DNA of 64,000 nucleotides, taken from positions 1 to 64,000 of the forward strand of contig CAJUFU010000006.1 of the NCBI GenBank assembly GCA_910585555.1, given 5' to 3'. This stretch comes from an uncultured Lachnospiraceae bacterium. Lineage in GTDB: Bacteria > Bacillota > Clostridia > Lachnospirales > Lachnospiraceae. How positions within the stretch are numbered: position 1 is the stretch's first letter; each line of letters starts with the position of its first letter. A model generated the notes under the pieces. That model was not told the origin of the DNA and made no database searches. It saw only the letters and a list, made by a program, of their open reading frames with translations. This document shows, one piece after another, positions 26,346 to 35,400 of the stretch. The position numbers and the translations under genes are program-made.

Positions 26346-27296
26346 TTGGCTGAGATTATCACCCTGGGGGAAACGATGGTTTCTTTCACCCCACAGGAAC
26401 ATACCGGCCTGGCTTATGGCCCGGCGCTTAACATGAGAATCGCCGGTGCAGAGAGCAACACGGCTATTGGTCTGTGCCGTATGGGACATTCCGTGGCCTT
26501 TATTTCGCGTGTCGGGACAGATAGTCTTGGACAGTTTGTACTCCGCTCGATTCGCGCGGAGGGGGTTGATACCACTCTGATTGGCCAGGATGCGGAACAT
26601 CCTACCGGTATTATGTTCAAGGAGCCAAAGCTTCATGCGGAAACGACTGTTTATTATTATCGTACAAATTCTGCTGCTTCTCATATGTCCTGTGAGGATA
26701 TTCCGGAACAGGAAATTGAAAAGGCGGAAATTCTTCATTTTACAGGGATAACTCCCATTCTTAGTCCGTCTTGCAGGCGGATGGTCTTCCATGCCATGGA
26801 GATTGCCGCAGCGCATGGATGTGCGGTCAGTTTCGATCCCAATATCCGGCTGAAACTGTGGAAAGATCAAGATTATACCCCTTTAATGCTGGAATGTATT
26901 TCGCGTGCATCCTATCTTCTGGCGGGGCTGGATGAATGTAAGATTTTATATCATACAGATGATATTGAACATATTGCAAAGCAGGCTTTTGTGTCTGACA
27001 GGCTGCAGTGTCTTGCCTTAAAGGACGGAAGCCGTGGCGCCTGGATTTGTGACAGGCAGGGTATTTGTCAGATTCCTCCCGCGGAATGTGCCTGTGTTGA
27101 CCCTGTAGGTGCCGGAGACGCCTTTAATGCCGGGTTTCTTTCCGGCATATTGGAAGGAAAATCTTTTGTGGACAGCGGTGTGCTGGGTGCTTTTTGCGGC
27201 GCGCGCGCTACGGAGACTTATGGAGATACGGAAGGATTACTGACAAAGGCAGAATTGGAATATGCCTTGCAGCATATTAATCCGGTCTGCCGCTAA
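26346..27296 (+). CDS. 2-dehydro-3-deoxy-gluconate/galactonate kinase (PfkB family)
   Basis: Phosphorylates 2-keto-3-deoxy sugar acid to the 6-phosphate. The 316-residue protein starts at TTG 26346, eight bases after GGAGG (the upstream GTG at 26337 is inside the ribosome site). It shows ITLGETMVSFTP, GAESNTAIGLCRMG, and DPVGAGDAFNAGF with catalytic Asp258. The KdgK style plus the neighbouring dgoD and aldolase point to 2-keto-3-deoxygalactonate as substrate. E. coli DgoK belongs to a different kinase family, so this would be a non-homologous replacement. Confidence 0.85.
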   Translation: MAEIITLGETMVSFTPQEHTGLAYGPALNMRIAGAESNTAIGLCRMGHSVAFISRVGTDSLGQFVLRSIRAEGVDTTLIGQDAEHPTGIMFKEPKLHAETTVYYYRTNSAASHMSCEDIPEQEIEKAEILHFTGITPILSPSCRRMVFHAMEIAAAHGCAVSFDPNIRLKLWKDQDYTPLMLECISRASYLLAGLDECKILYHTDDIEHIAKQAFVSDRLQCLALKDGSRGAWICDRQGICQIPPAECACVDPVGAGDAFNAGFLSGILEGKSFVDSGVLGAFCGARATETYGDTEGLLTKAELEYALQHINPVCR

Positions 27297-27336
27297 AAGA
27301 GTATAAGCAGTTAAGCAATTGAAAGGAATCATTACA

Positions 27337-27969
27337 ATGGACAAACTTATCAAAGAACAACCTGTTATAGCTATTTTACGAGATGTCCCCAATGACGATC
27401 TTCTGGATTATATGAACAGTTTATATGCAGGCGGTCTGCGCGCTTATGAAATTTCTTTCAGTAATAAAAGTGCGCCCGCACAAGTGCAAAGAGCCAGAGA
27501 TCATATGCCTGCTGATGCTTATATTGGAGCAGGCACTATAGTGACTGCGGACGATGCACGCACGGCAGTGGAATCCGGAGCAGATTTTATGTTGTCGCCT
27601 TCCACCAATCCGGCAGTTCTTTCCTATTGTGCAAAGCATGGATTGCGTTTCCTGCCCGGTGTTTTCAGTCCAACGGATGTCAGTGTCTGTCTGGAATATG
27701 GGTTTCACACGTTGAAGCTTTTTCCGGCATCCAGCCATCAGCCGGGGTTCATAAAGGCGCTGCATGGGCCCTTTCCTCAGACAGAGTATGTGGTGGTAGG
27801 CGGCGTTTCCCCTGTCAATACGGCAGACTATTTAAAGTCCGGTTATGTGGGGGTCGGCATTGGCACCTCCCTGGTTGATGGCGAGACTTTCCGGCAAAAG
27901 AAATGGGATGAGATTACCCGGAGCATACAAAGATTTCTGAACGATTTACGAAAGGAGAACCTGCTATGA
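27337..27969 (+). CDS. KDPG / KDPGal aldolase
   Basis: Splits 2-keto-3-deoxy-6-phospho-gluconate or -galactonate into pyruvate and glyceraldehyde-3-phosphate. The 210-residue class I aldolase has the catalytic Glu38 in AYEISFSN and the Schiff-base lysine Lys127 in TLKLFPAS. GAGTIVT and the phosphate-site VVGGVSP are also present. GAAAGGA precedes ATG 27337. The stop overlaps the dgoD start by four bases (ATGA), giving translational coupling. Confidence 0.9.
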   Translation: MDKLIKEQPVIAILRDVPNDDLLDYMNSLYAGGLRAYEISFSNKSAPAQVQRARDHMPADAYIGAGTIVTADDARTAVESGADFMLSPSTNPAVLSYCAKHGLRFLPGVFSPTDVSVCLEYGFHTLKLFPASSHQPGFIKALHGPFPQTEYVVVGGVSPVNTADYLKSGYVGVGIGTSLVDGETFRQKKWDEITRSIQRFLNDLRKENLL

Positions 27970-29114
27970 AAATTACTGCAATCAACACGTATCTAGTCCG
28001 TCCGCGCTGGTGTTTTGTGGAAATAGAGACAGATGAAGGCATCACCGGCTGGGGTGAGGCTGTAATCGAAGGCAAGGCTTCTACGGTAAAGGCTTGTGTG
28101 GAGGAAATGACCGAATATCTGGTGGGGAAAAATCCCGGCCATATAGAAGATTTATGGAACCTCTTGTATCGTGCCGCGTTCTATCGGGGCGGTCCTATTT
28201 TGATGAGTGCCATTTCCGGCATAGACCAGGCCCTTTGGGATATTAAGGGGAAATATTATCATGCGCCGGTTTATGATTTGATGGGCGGAAAATGCCGCGA
28301 CAGGATGAAGGTCTATTCCTGGATTGGAGGAGACCGTCCGGATGATGTGGCAAATGCCGCAAAGGAAAGAAAAAATGCCGGATTTCAAGCTGTTAAAATG
28401 AATGCCACAGAAGAATTGCAATATATTGATACTTACGATAAAATCGATGCCGTTCTGGAAAGAGTTGCTTCTATCCGGGAAGCTGTGGGCAAATATTTTG
28501 GCATTGCCATAGATTTTCACGGCAGGGTGCATCGTCCCATGGCCAAAATACTGGCAAAGAAGCTGGAGGAATTCGATCCCATGTTTATTGAGGAACCGGT
28601 TCTGTGCGAAAATATGGAGGCTTTCCGGGAGATCGCTTCTTGCTGTAATATTCCCATTGCCACCGGTGAGCGGCTTTTCTCCAAATGGGATTTTAAACGT
28701 TTATTTACAGCTGGCGGGGTGGATATCATCCAGCCGGATCTCTCTCACGCCGGCGGCATAACGGAAGTCAAAAAGATTGCTTCTATGGCGGAGGCTCATG
28801 ATATCGCGCTGGCGCCTCACTGTCCCTTGGGGCCGATTGCTCTCTGCGCCTGCCTGCAGGTGGATGCCACCTGCCATAATGCGGCGATTCAGGAACAGAG
28901 CATGGGGATTCATTATAATGTGGGTAAGAGCGTTTTGGATTATGTAAAGAATCCGGAAGATTTTGCCTTTGAAGATGGTTATATCCGGCTTCCGAGCCGT
29001 CCTGGTCTCGGATTTGAGATTAACAAAGAACTGGTTCTTGAAGAAAACAAGACGCCTCATCACTGGAAAAATCCGGTATGGAGGCACGTAGACAATTCCA
29101 TTGCCGAGTGGTAA
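27966..29114 (+). CDS. dgoD: D-galactonate dehydratase
   Basis: Dehydrates D-galactonate to 2-keto-3-deoxygalactonate. The 382-residue enolase-superfamily enzyme is collinear with my memory of E. coli DgoD. Metal ligands are Asp183, Glu209 and Glu235, acid/base His185 (DFHGR) and His285 (APHCPLGPIA), and the end is WRHVDNSIAEW. RWCFVEIETDEGITGWGE and FYRGGPILMSAI are also diagnostic. AAGGAG lies in the end of the aldolase gene. It is the last gene of the operon before a strong terminator. Confidence 0.95.
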   Translation: MKITAINTYLVRPRWCFVEIETDEGITGWGEAVIEGKASTVKACVEEMTEYLVGKNPGHIEDLWNLLYRAAFYRGGPILMSAISGIDQALWDIKGKYYHAPVYDLMGGKCRDRMKVYSWIGGDRPDDVANAAKERKNAGFQAVKMNATEELQYIDTYDKIDAVLERVASIREAVGKYFGIAIDFHGRVHRPMAKILAKKLEEFDPMFIEEPVLCENMEAFREIASCCNIPIATGERLFSKWDFKRLFTAGGVDIIQPDLSHAGGITEVKKIASMAEAHDIALAPHCPLGPIALCACLQVDATCHNAAIQEQSMGIHYNVGKSVLDYVKNPEDFAFEDGYIRLPSRPGLGFEINKELVLEENKTPHHWKNPVWRHVDNSIAEW

Positions 29115-29138
29115 CAGGTACTTACAAAACAAATGTAA

Positions 29139-29196
29139 AACATTCCCACAGGGAGTAAGAAGTATTTCTTACGCTTTGTGGGAATGTTTGCTTTTT
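29139..29196 (+). terminator. Terminator of the IclR/galactonate operon
   Basis: AACATTCCCACA (29139-29150) pairs with TGTGGGAATGTT (29177-29188), with an inner GTAAGAA/TTCTTAC stem, then CTTTTT. Confidence 0.9.
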
Positions 29197-29329
29197 GCGG
29201 GGAAATCTGCTAACATTACAATTTTCTTAATTTTAAAAATGTGAGTGTACAGTAATTCTATTTTCGGGTATAATAAAAACGTTTAGAATCTTTAAGACAA
29301 ACGAAAAGAAACGTGGAAAAGAGGTTAAT

Positions 29330-30544
29330 ATGTTTCGAAAAAGAACAACAATGAAAAAATTAACAATGACAGCGGCAGCTATGTTAGGGCTTTCCCTATG
29401 TTTTACGGGCTGCGGCGGTAAGGACGAACCGATACCGGAACCGGAACTGCAGGAAGTACTTCCGGAGGAAAATGCGGAAAGTGATGGTGCACAGGAACCG
29501 GAAGGCGAAGGGGAGCAGGCAGTGGGCGATGAGACTGTCATTGGCGAACGGGAAATAGTCAACGGCGAGATGCAAAGTTATCTGACTGGCGAGTGGACAG
29601 ATGAAAAGGCGGCCACAAGGCGTCCCATTGCCGTCATGATTCCAAACAACCGTCCGGCTATGCCGCAGTATGGTCTTTCAAGGGCAGGCATTATTTATGA
29701 AGCGCCCGTGGAAGGACGTATTACTCGTCTGATGGCGGTGGTTGAGAATTTTGATGATTTGGAGAGAATCGGACCTGTCAGAAGCAGTCGTGATTATTAT
29801 GTATATATGGCTATGGGATACGAGGCGATTTATTGTAACTGGGGATTGGCCGTGCCTTATGTGGAGGAGCTGATTAACCGGCCGGAATACTATAATGTCA
29901 GTGCGGCAGTGGAAGGTATCCACAATCCGGCGGACGAGGCCTTTGCCAGGGTGAATAGAGGAGATGGGTATTCTCTGGAATTTACGGGCTATCTGATGAT
30001 AGACGGTCTGTTTGATGCGGTGGAACGTCTGGAATATGACTGGAATTATGATGACAAATATGTGCCGCCGTTTTTGTTTGCGGCAGATGGTGTGCGGGCT
30101 GAGTATGCGGATAATGAGTCGGCGACCATGATTTACCCGGGCGGCAAGGAGGGTTCCAACGCCAGCGGCTATGGTCAGTATCATCAGTATTTTGAATATC
30201 ATGATGACGATCACTTGTATTATCGTTACCAGGACGGTAAGAAGCAGATTGACGAACTCGACGGCAATCAGCTTACTTTCAGCAATGTGGTCCTTATGTA
30301 CTGTCATGGCGAGGTCAGGGATGATCATGACTATCTGGCTTTTGATGTGCATGGGGAAGGCAAGGCGCTTGTGTTTACCAATGGTAAGGTAATCGAAGGT
30401 AAGTGGGAACGCCATGGAGGTGACTTTACGCCGCCGAAGTTCTATGACGCATCCGGTGAAGAGATTGTCTTTAATCAGGGTAAGACCTGGATTTGTAACA
30501 TCTGGGATGAGTATGGAGAGTTCGTGGAATATGGACAAGAATGA
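29330..30544 (+). CDS. DUF3048 (YerB-like) lipoprotein
   Basis: A 404-residue secreted lipoprotein of unknown function. The signal peptide ends SLCFTGC (Cys at about 25) and is followed by a Glu/Pro-rich linker. The DUF3048 core includes RRPIAVMIPNNRPAMPQYG, IGPVRSSRDYYV and, near the end, KTWICNIWDEYGEFVEYG. AAGAGG precedes ATG 29330. A TATAAT at 29279-29284 may be the -10 box, though no good -35 is seen. Its last 14 bases overlap the XpaC-like gene. Confidence 0.85.
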   Translation: MFRKRTTMKKLTMTAAAMLGLSLCFTGCGGKDEPIPEPELQEVLPEENAESDGAQEPEGEGEQAVGDETVIGEREIVNGEMQSYLTGEWTDEKAATRRPIAVMIPNNRPAMPQYGLSRAGIIYEAPVEGRITRLMAVVENFDDLERIGPVRSSRDYYVYMAMGYEAIYCNWGLAVPYVEELINRPEYYNVSAAVEGIHNPADEAFARVNRGDGYSLEFTGYLMIDGLFDAVERLEYDWNYDDKYVPPFLFAADGVRAEYADNESATMIYPGGKEGSNASGYGQYHQYFEYHDDDHLYYRYQDGKKQIDELDGNQLTFSNVVLMYCHGEVRDDHDYLAFDVHGEGKALVFTNGKVIEGKWERHGGDFTPPKFYDASGEEIVFNQGKTWICNIWDEYGEFVEYGQE

Positions 30545-31781
30545 GTGGTATCGGGTAGGAGAGGATATTCGTGACCAGGTACAGCGGGCGGTGGAGACCA
30601 GTGATTTTGCGAATCTTGGTAAAACCATAGGCGATACGGTAAACCGCGCGGTTGGAGATGTGAACCGGACTGTCGGCAGCATGGGTGACAGCATAAACCG
30701 GACAGTAGAGACTGTGGGTGATGCTGTCAACCGGGCTGTAACGGATGTGAATAACAGCATTGCGGCCATGGGGCCGGAAGGGACGGCCGCAAAGAGGTCC
30801 AAGTACCGCAAACCTAATATCCGCCCGGATGCCAGATTGTTTGATAAACACCCCAAAGGGGAAATCGCAGGTATTGTGTGTATGGCGGTGGGATATAGTT
30901 CCATGGGAATCTTTGCCCTGATTCTGGCAGGACATCTGCTCACGCACCTGCTGTACGGCGGGGCGATGGCGCCTCTGCTCATATCCGGTGTGATTTTTCT
31001 ACTGGGGTTATTGATAGGCTCCTACGGTTCCCGCCTGAAGGGCAGGACCAACCGTTATCGAGTTTATGTGGATATGGTAAAAGAAAAGCTGTATTGTTCT
31101 ATTCAGGATATGGCATCCAGAACCGGCCGCAGTGAGAGGTATATCCGGCGTGATTTAAAGAAAATGATGCGGCTTGGGATGTTCAAACAGGCTCATTTAG
31201 ATCAGAAAGAAACCTGTCTGATTGCAAGCAATGAAATGTACGAGCAGTATAAGCGCACGCAGAAGCATTATGAGGAGAGTCTGCAGAATGAAAAGCAGGC
31301 GGATGCAAAAGCCGGCCAGAAAGATGAAGCATATAAAATAAAAAACAGTGAGGCGGAGAATGTCATTGAAGAAGGGCGGGGATATATCCGTCTGATTCGC
31401 CAGTGTAACGATGAAATTCCGGGCGAGGAGATGTCGGACAAGCTGGACCGTCTGGAGGTGTTGGTTACGAGAATCTTTGCACGGGTGGAGAGCGAACCTC
31501 AGCTGGCGCCGGAACTGCGCAAGATGCTGCGTTTTTATCTGCCGACCACCAAGAAGCTTCTGGAGGCGTATCGTGATCTGGACAGGCAGCAGATTGAGGT
31601 GTCCAACATCGCACAGACAAAACGGGAAATTGAAGCGGCGGTGGATAACATCAATGAGGCCTTTGAGAAATTCTTAGATGATTTGTTCCGGGATAAAGCC
31701 TGGGATATCCAGTCGGATATCTCGGTGTTACATACGATGTTGAAGCAGGATGGGTATTTGGAGAAAGATTTTGAGGCGTGA
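30531..31781 (+). CDS. XpaC-like 5-bromo-4-chloroindolyl phosphate hydrolysis family protein
   Basis: A 416-residue protein. Residues about 20-75 form repeated 11-residue-like units (TIGDTVNRAV, GDSINRTVETV, GDAVNRAVTDV). Two adjacent membrane segments (about 105-165) follow, then a short winged-helix-like part with DMASRTGRSERYIRRDLKK and a long helical XpaC domain to the end. XpaC is normally paired with TelA, as here (69 bp gap). Despite the family name, enzymatic activity is unproven. The start ATG overlaps the DUF3048 gene. Confidence 0.75.
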   Translation: MDKNEWYRVGEDIRDQVQRAVETSDFANLGKTIGDTVNRAVGDVNRTVGSMGDSINRTVETVGDAVNRAVTDVNNSIAAMGPEGTAAKRSKYRKPNIRPDARLFDKHPKGEIAGIVCMAVGYSSMGIFALILAGHLLTHLLYGGAMAPLLISGVIFLLGLLIGSYGSRLKGRTNRYRVYVDMVKEKLYCSIQDMASRTGRSERYIRRDLKKMMRLGMFKQAHLDQKETCLIASNEMYEQYKRTQKHYEESLQNEKQADAKAGQKDEAYKIKNSEAENVIEEGRGYIRLIRQCNDEIPGEEMSDKLDRLEVLVTRIFARVESEPQLAPELRKMLRFYLPTTKKLLEAYRDLDRQQIEVSNIAQTKREIEAAVDNINEAFEKFLDDLFRDKAWDIQSDISVLHTMLKQDGYLEKDFEA

Positions 31782-31850
31782 GGGGATGTGCCGGAACGTT
31801 ATGGACTAACCGGCGGGAGTGTTTGGTGAACACTTCGGAATGGAGGGGTT

Positions 31851-32993
31851 ATGAGCGAAGTTGATTTAAAGGGGACGGGAGTGCCCACCTTAGTGTTTGG
31901 AGAAGTGCTGGAAGAAAAAGAGCCGTTAGCGGAGAAAGAAACGTCAAAGAAGCTACAGCAGACACTGGACGATACCATATTAAGTGAAGAGGAAAAAAGA
32001 CAGGTGGAGGAGTTTTGCAGACAGATCGATCTGCATAATTCCACAGCTATCTTACAGTACGGCGTAGGAACCCAGAAAAAGATGGCGGACTTTTCCGGTG
32101 ATGCGCTGGAGAATGTGAGGACCAAGGATTTGGGGGAAGTAGGAGAGATGCTTTCCAACGTGGTGGCACAGCTGCGGGATTTTGACGAGGAAGAAAAAGG
32201 TTTTTTGGGTATTTTCAAGAAGCCGGTTAACAAATTGGAGAGTTTAAAGACAAAGTACAATAAAGCGGAGGTCAATGTCAATAAAATCTGTGAGGCGCTG
32301 GAGGGGCATCAGGTACAGCTTTTAAAGGATATTTCTATCCTGGATAAAATGTATGATTTAAATCTCACCTATTTTAAGGAACTGACCATGTATATCCTGG
32401 CGGGCAAGAAGAAACTGCAGGAGACGAGAGAGACAGAACTGCAGCAGGCTATTGAAAAGGCGCAGAGAAGCGGACTGGCGGAGGATGCGCAGGCAGCCAG
32501 GGACTTGGAGGCGTTGTGTGACAGATTTGAGAAGAAGCTGCACGATCTGGAACTGACCAGGATGGTGTCCGTGCAGACTGCACCTCAAATCAGGCTGGTG
32601 CAGAGCAGTGATACGATGATGGTGGAAAAGATACAGTCTACGATTGTGAATACCATTCCTTTATGGAAAAGCCAGATGGTACTGGCGCTGGGCGTAAGTC
32701 ATGCCGAGCAGGCGGCGCGGGCACAGCGGGAAGTGTCGGATATGACCAATGAACTGCTCAAGAAAAATGCCGAGATGCTGAAAATGGCCACAGTGGAGAG
32801 TGCGAAGGAATCTGAGCGCGGCATTATCGATATGGAGACTTTGAAAAATACCAATGCCAGCCTGATTTCTACGCTGGATGAGGTGATGAGGATTCAGACG
32901 GAAGGCCGGGAGAAGAGAAGGGCCGCAGAGGTACAGATGCAGGCTATGGAGAATGAATTAAAGGAAAAATTATTGGAGATCAGCAGGCGTTAG
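31851..32993 (+). CDS. TelA-family toxic anion resistance protein
   Basis: A 380-residue, almost wholly alpha-helical protein of the TelA/KlaA family, named for plasmid tellurite resistance but widespread in chromosomes. Typical blocks are DEEEKGFLGIFKKPVNKLES, VNVNKICEALEGHQVQLLKDI, and QTAPQIRLVQSSDTMMVEKIQ. No membrane segment. AATGGAGGGG precedes the ATG. It pairs with the XpaC-like membrane protein upstream; the pair is thought to act in envelope stress, but no direct function is established. Confidence 0.88.
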   Translation: MSEVDLKGTGVPTLVFGEVLEEKEPLAEKETSKKLQQTLDDTILSEEEKRQVEEFCRQIDLHNSTAILQYGVGTQKKMADFSGDALENVRTKDLGEVGEMLSNVVAQLRDFDEEEKGFLGIFKKPVNKLESLKTKYNKAEVNVNKICEALEGHQVQLLKDISILDKMYDLNLTYFKELTMYILAGKKKLQETRETELQQAIEKAQRSGLAEDAQAARDLEALCDRFEKKLHDLELTRMVSVQTAPQIRLVQSSDTMMVEKIQSTIVNTIPLWKSQMVLALGVSHAEQAARAQREVSDMTNELLKKNAEMLKMATVESAKESERGIIDMETLKNTNASLISTLDEVMRIQTEGREKRRAAEVQMQAMENELKEKLLEISRR

Positions 32994-33054
32994 CAGTCTG
33001 TCTGGAGAAGGAAACGATTAGGTCAGGCTTGGATATAGGGAAAAGGAAGCTTTT

Positions 33055-34056
33055 ATGAAATGGATGAAGTTCAGGATTAAGACAATTGTGGATGCGGAAG
33101 ATATAATCATCAGCACCCTCTATGATATAGGTTTGGAAGGCGCACAGATTGAAGATAAGGTGCCGTTAACTGCCCTGGAAAAGGAGCAGATGTTTGTGGA
33201 TATCCTGTCGGATGGGCCGGAGGATGACGGGATTGCTTATCTGAGCTTCTTTGTGGAGGAAAAGGAGGACGGCAGTCTGGTATTGAATGATATCCCCACA
33301 GATAAGGAAACAATCACAGAGCAGATTACGGAGGAGCTTAACGATCTCCGCTTGTTCATGGAGATTGGAGAGGGCACGATTTTTGTGACAGAGACGGAGG
33401 ATATCGACTGGATAAATAATTGGAAGCAGTATTTCCACCAGTTTTATATTGATGATCTCTTGGTGATTCCGTCCTGGGAAGAAGTCAAAGAAGAGGATAA
33501 GGGCAAGAAGATATTACACATTGACCCGGGGACAGCCTTCGGGACAGGAATGCATGAGACCACGCAGCTTTGTATCCGTCAGATTAAGAAATACTTGACA
33601 AATCAGACAGAGCTTCTGGATGTGGGGACCGGCAGCGGTATCCTGGCAATCCTTGCGCTGATGTATGGCGCCAAACATGCGGTGGGTACGGATTTGGATC
33701 CCTGCGCGGTGGAAGCCGTGGCGCAGAATATGGAGGCAAATGGAATTCCCAAGGAGGCTTTCTGGATGACGATCGGTAATATTATTACGGATAAGAGCGT
33801 CCAGGATAAAGTGGGCTATAACTGTTATGACATTGTGGCAGCGAACATTCTGGCAGATGTGCTGGTGCCGCTTACTCCGGTTATCGTACAGCATCTGAAA
33901 GCAGGCGGCATCTATATTACTTCCGGTATCATTGATACGAAGGAGCAGACGGTGTGGGACGCCATGGAGGCGGCAGGACTTACCGTGATTGAGGTGACTT
34001 ATCAGGGTGAGTGGGTATCAGTGACGGCACGCAAAGAGCAGCGGGAAGAGATTTAA
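33055..34056 (+). CDS. prmA: Ribosomal protein L11 methyltransferase
   Basis: Trimethylates ribosomal protein L11 using SAM. The 333-residue protein has an L11-recognition N-terminal domain (about 1-100) and a Rossmann domain with DPGTAFGTGMHETTQLC and LDVGTGSGILAILAL (motif I). DIVAANILADVL carries the N-x-x-x substrate motif. AAAAGGAAG precedes the ATG. In many Firmicutes prmA directly follows dnaJ; here 14 kb of carbohydrate and envelope genes lie between. Confidence 0.95.
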   Translation: MKWMKFRIKTIVDAEDIIISTLYDIGLEGAQIEDKVPLTALEKEQMFVDILSDGPEDDGIAYLSFFVEEKEDGSLVLNDIPTDKETITEQITEELNDLRLFMEIGEGTIFVTETEDIDWINNWKQYFHQFYIDDLLVIPSWEEVKEEDKGKKILHIDPGTAFGTGMHETTQLCIRQIKKYLTNQTELLDVGTGSGILAILALMYGAKHAVGTDLDPCAVEAVAQNMEANGIPKEAFWMTIGNIITDKSVQDKVGYNCYDIVAANILADVLVPLTPVIVQHLKAGGIYITSGIIDTKEQTVWDAMEAAGLTVIEVTYQGEWVSVTARKEQREEI

Positions 34057-34083
34057 ATTGAAATTTTCAATTGCGAGATTTTT

Positions 34084-34644
34084 ATGCGCAAAATGCAGCG
34101 CAGAAATGATATAAATATGAAAAAAACAACAGAAAAACAGACTATAAAATTATTGAGATATTCTGCAGGCATCCTGGCGCTCGTCTGGATGTGTGTTATT
34201 TTTGCATTTTCGGCGCAGAACAATGAGGAGTCCAGCGCGGTGAGCGAGAGCTTAAGCTTCCGCATGGTCAGTTCTACAGGACATTTTTTTCACTGGAATT
34301 TAGACGAAGGGCAGCTGCGGGAGATTGCCGATACCATTGAATATTTTGTCAGAAAAGTGGCACATATGTCAGAGTTTGCCATCTTGTCGATTCTTTTATT
34401 TATCTGGCTTGGACTGTGGGAGATGTCCCTCTTTCGCAGGGGAACGACGGCGTTTTTGGCAACGTCGCTCTATGCCGCCAGCGATGAATTCCATCAATTG
34501 TTTGTTCCTGGGAGAGCGGGACTGGTCAGTGACGCGCTGATTGACAGTTTGGGGGCTTTACTTGGCGTTATCGTCTTTATACTGCTTGTCAAACTGGCGC
34601 AGGTATTAAAGAGTAGAAAGCAAAAGCGTAAGGCGCAGAGTTAG
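34084..34644 (+). CDS. VanZ-like membrane protein
   Basis: A 186-residue membrane protein with about four helices. It has the VanZ-family signature FAFSAQN..ESSAVSES, VRKVAHMSEFAILS and SDEFHQLFVPGRAGLVSDALIDSLGA. VanZ itself gives teicoplanin resistance; most homologues are uncharacterised. No clear ribosome site: ATG 34084 has only GCGAGA upstream, and ATG 34117 is a plausible alternative. It sits between prmA and rsmE (15 bp before the latter). Confidence 0.85.
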   Translation: MRKMQRRNDINMKKTTEKQTIKLLRYSAGILALVWMCVIFAFSAQNNEESSAVSESLSFRMVSSTGHFFHWNLDEGQLREIADTIEYFVRKVAHMSEFAILSILLFIWLGLWEMSLFRRGTTAFLATSLYAASDEFHQLFVPGRAGLVSDALIDSLGALLGVIVFILLVKLAQVLKSRKQKRKAQS

Positions 34645-34659
34645 GATGGGAGTTACGGT

Positions 34660-35400
34660 ATGTACCAATTCTTTGTAGAACCATCGCAGATACAGGATAA
34701 GAAAATTATCATTACCGGCAGTGATGTGAATCATATCAAGAATGTCCTTCGTATGAAACCCGGCGAGGAGATTGCCGTGAGTAATGGAATCGATGGCAGG
34801 GAATATCGTTGTGGAATAGAAGCGTTTGCGGAGGATACAGTCGTCTGTACCCTCCGTTTTATCAAGGAGGAAGGCGTGGAGCTTCCCTCTCCAATCTATC
34901 TTTTTCAGGCGCTTCCCAAGGCCGATAAGATGGAGCTGATCGTTCAGAAGGCAGTGGAGCTGGGGGTGCATGAGATTATTCCGGTGGCGGCGAAGCGCTG
35001 TGTGGTGAAACTGGACGAGAAGAAGGCGGCGGGCAAGGCGAGTAGATGGCAGGGAATTGCAGAGGCCGCGGCCAAGCAGAGTAAGCGGGGTGTGATACCT
35101 GTAGTGCGTTCTCCCCTCTCCTTTCAGGAGGCGGTGAACCTTGCCGGAGATATGGATGTGAGATTGATTCCCTATGAGCTGGCGGAAGATATGGCACATA
35201 CCAGATCCGTGATAGAGGCGGTTAAGCCGGGGCAGAGCATCGCCGTTTTTATCGGCCCGGAGGGCGGGTTTGAGGAGAGGGAGATTCAGACAGCCATATC
35301 TGCAGGGATAGAGCCTGTCACATTGGGGAAACGGATTCTCAGGACGGAAACGGCAGGTCTTACGGTATTGTCCTGGCTGATGTATCACCTTGAGGGATAG
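34660..35400 (+). CDS. rsmE: 16S rRNA (uracil1498-N3)-methyltransferase
   Basis: Methylates U1498 of 16S rRNA. The 246-residue SPOUT-fold protein has an N-terminal PUA-like domain with HIKNVLRMKPGEEI. The C-terminal knot has the SAM motifs FIGPEGGFEEREIQ and LGKRILRTETAGLTVLSWL. GATGGGAG precedes the ATG. It ends exactly where the AT-rich accessory insert begins. Confidence 0.96.
   Translation: MYQFFVEPSQIQDKKIIITGSDVNHIKNVLRMKPGEEIAVSNGIDGREYRCGIEAFAEDTVVCTLRFIKEEGVELPSPIYLFQALPKADKMELIVQKAVELGVHEIIPVAAKRCVVKLDEKKAAGKASRWQGIAEAAAKQSKRGVIPVVRSPLSFQEAVNLAGDMDVRLIPYELAEDMAHTRSVIEAVKPGQSIAVFIGPEGGFEEREIQTAISAGIEPVTLGKRILRTETAGLTVLSWLMYHLEG

Noticed and set aside
29678..30982. 434-codon open frame on the minus strand
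   Set aside because: Antisense to the DUF3048 and XpaC-like genes, both with clear family motifs and ribosome sites; the translation has no recognisable domain.
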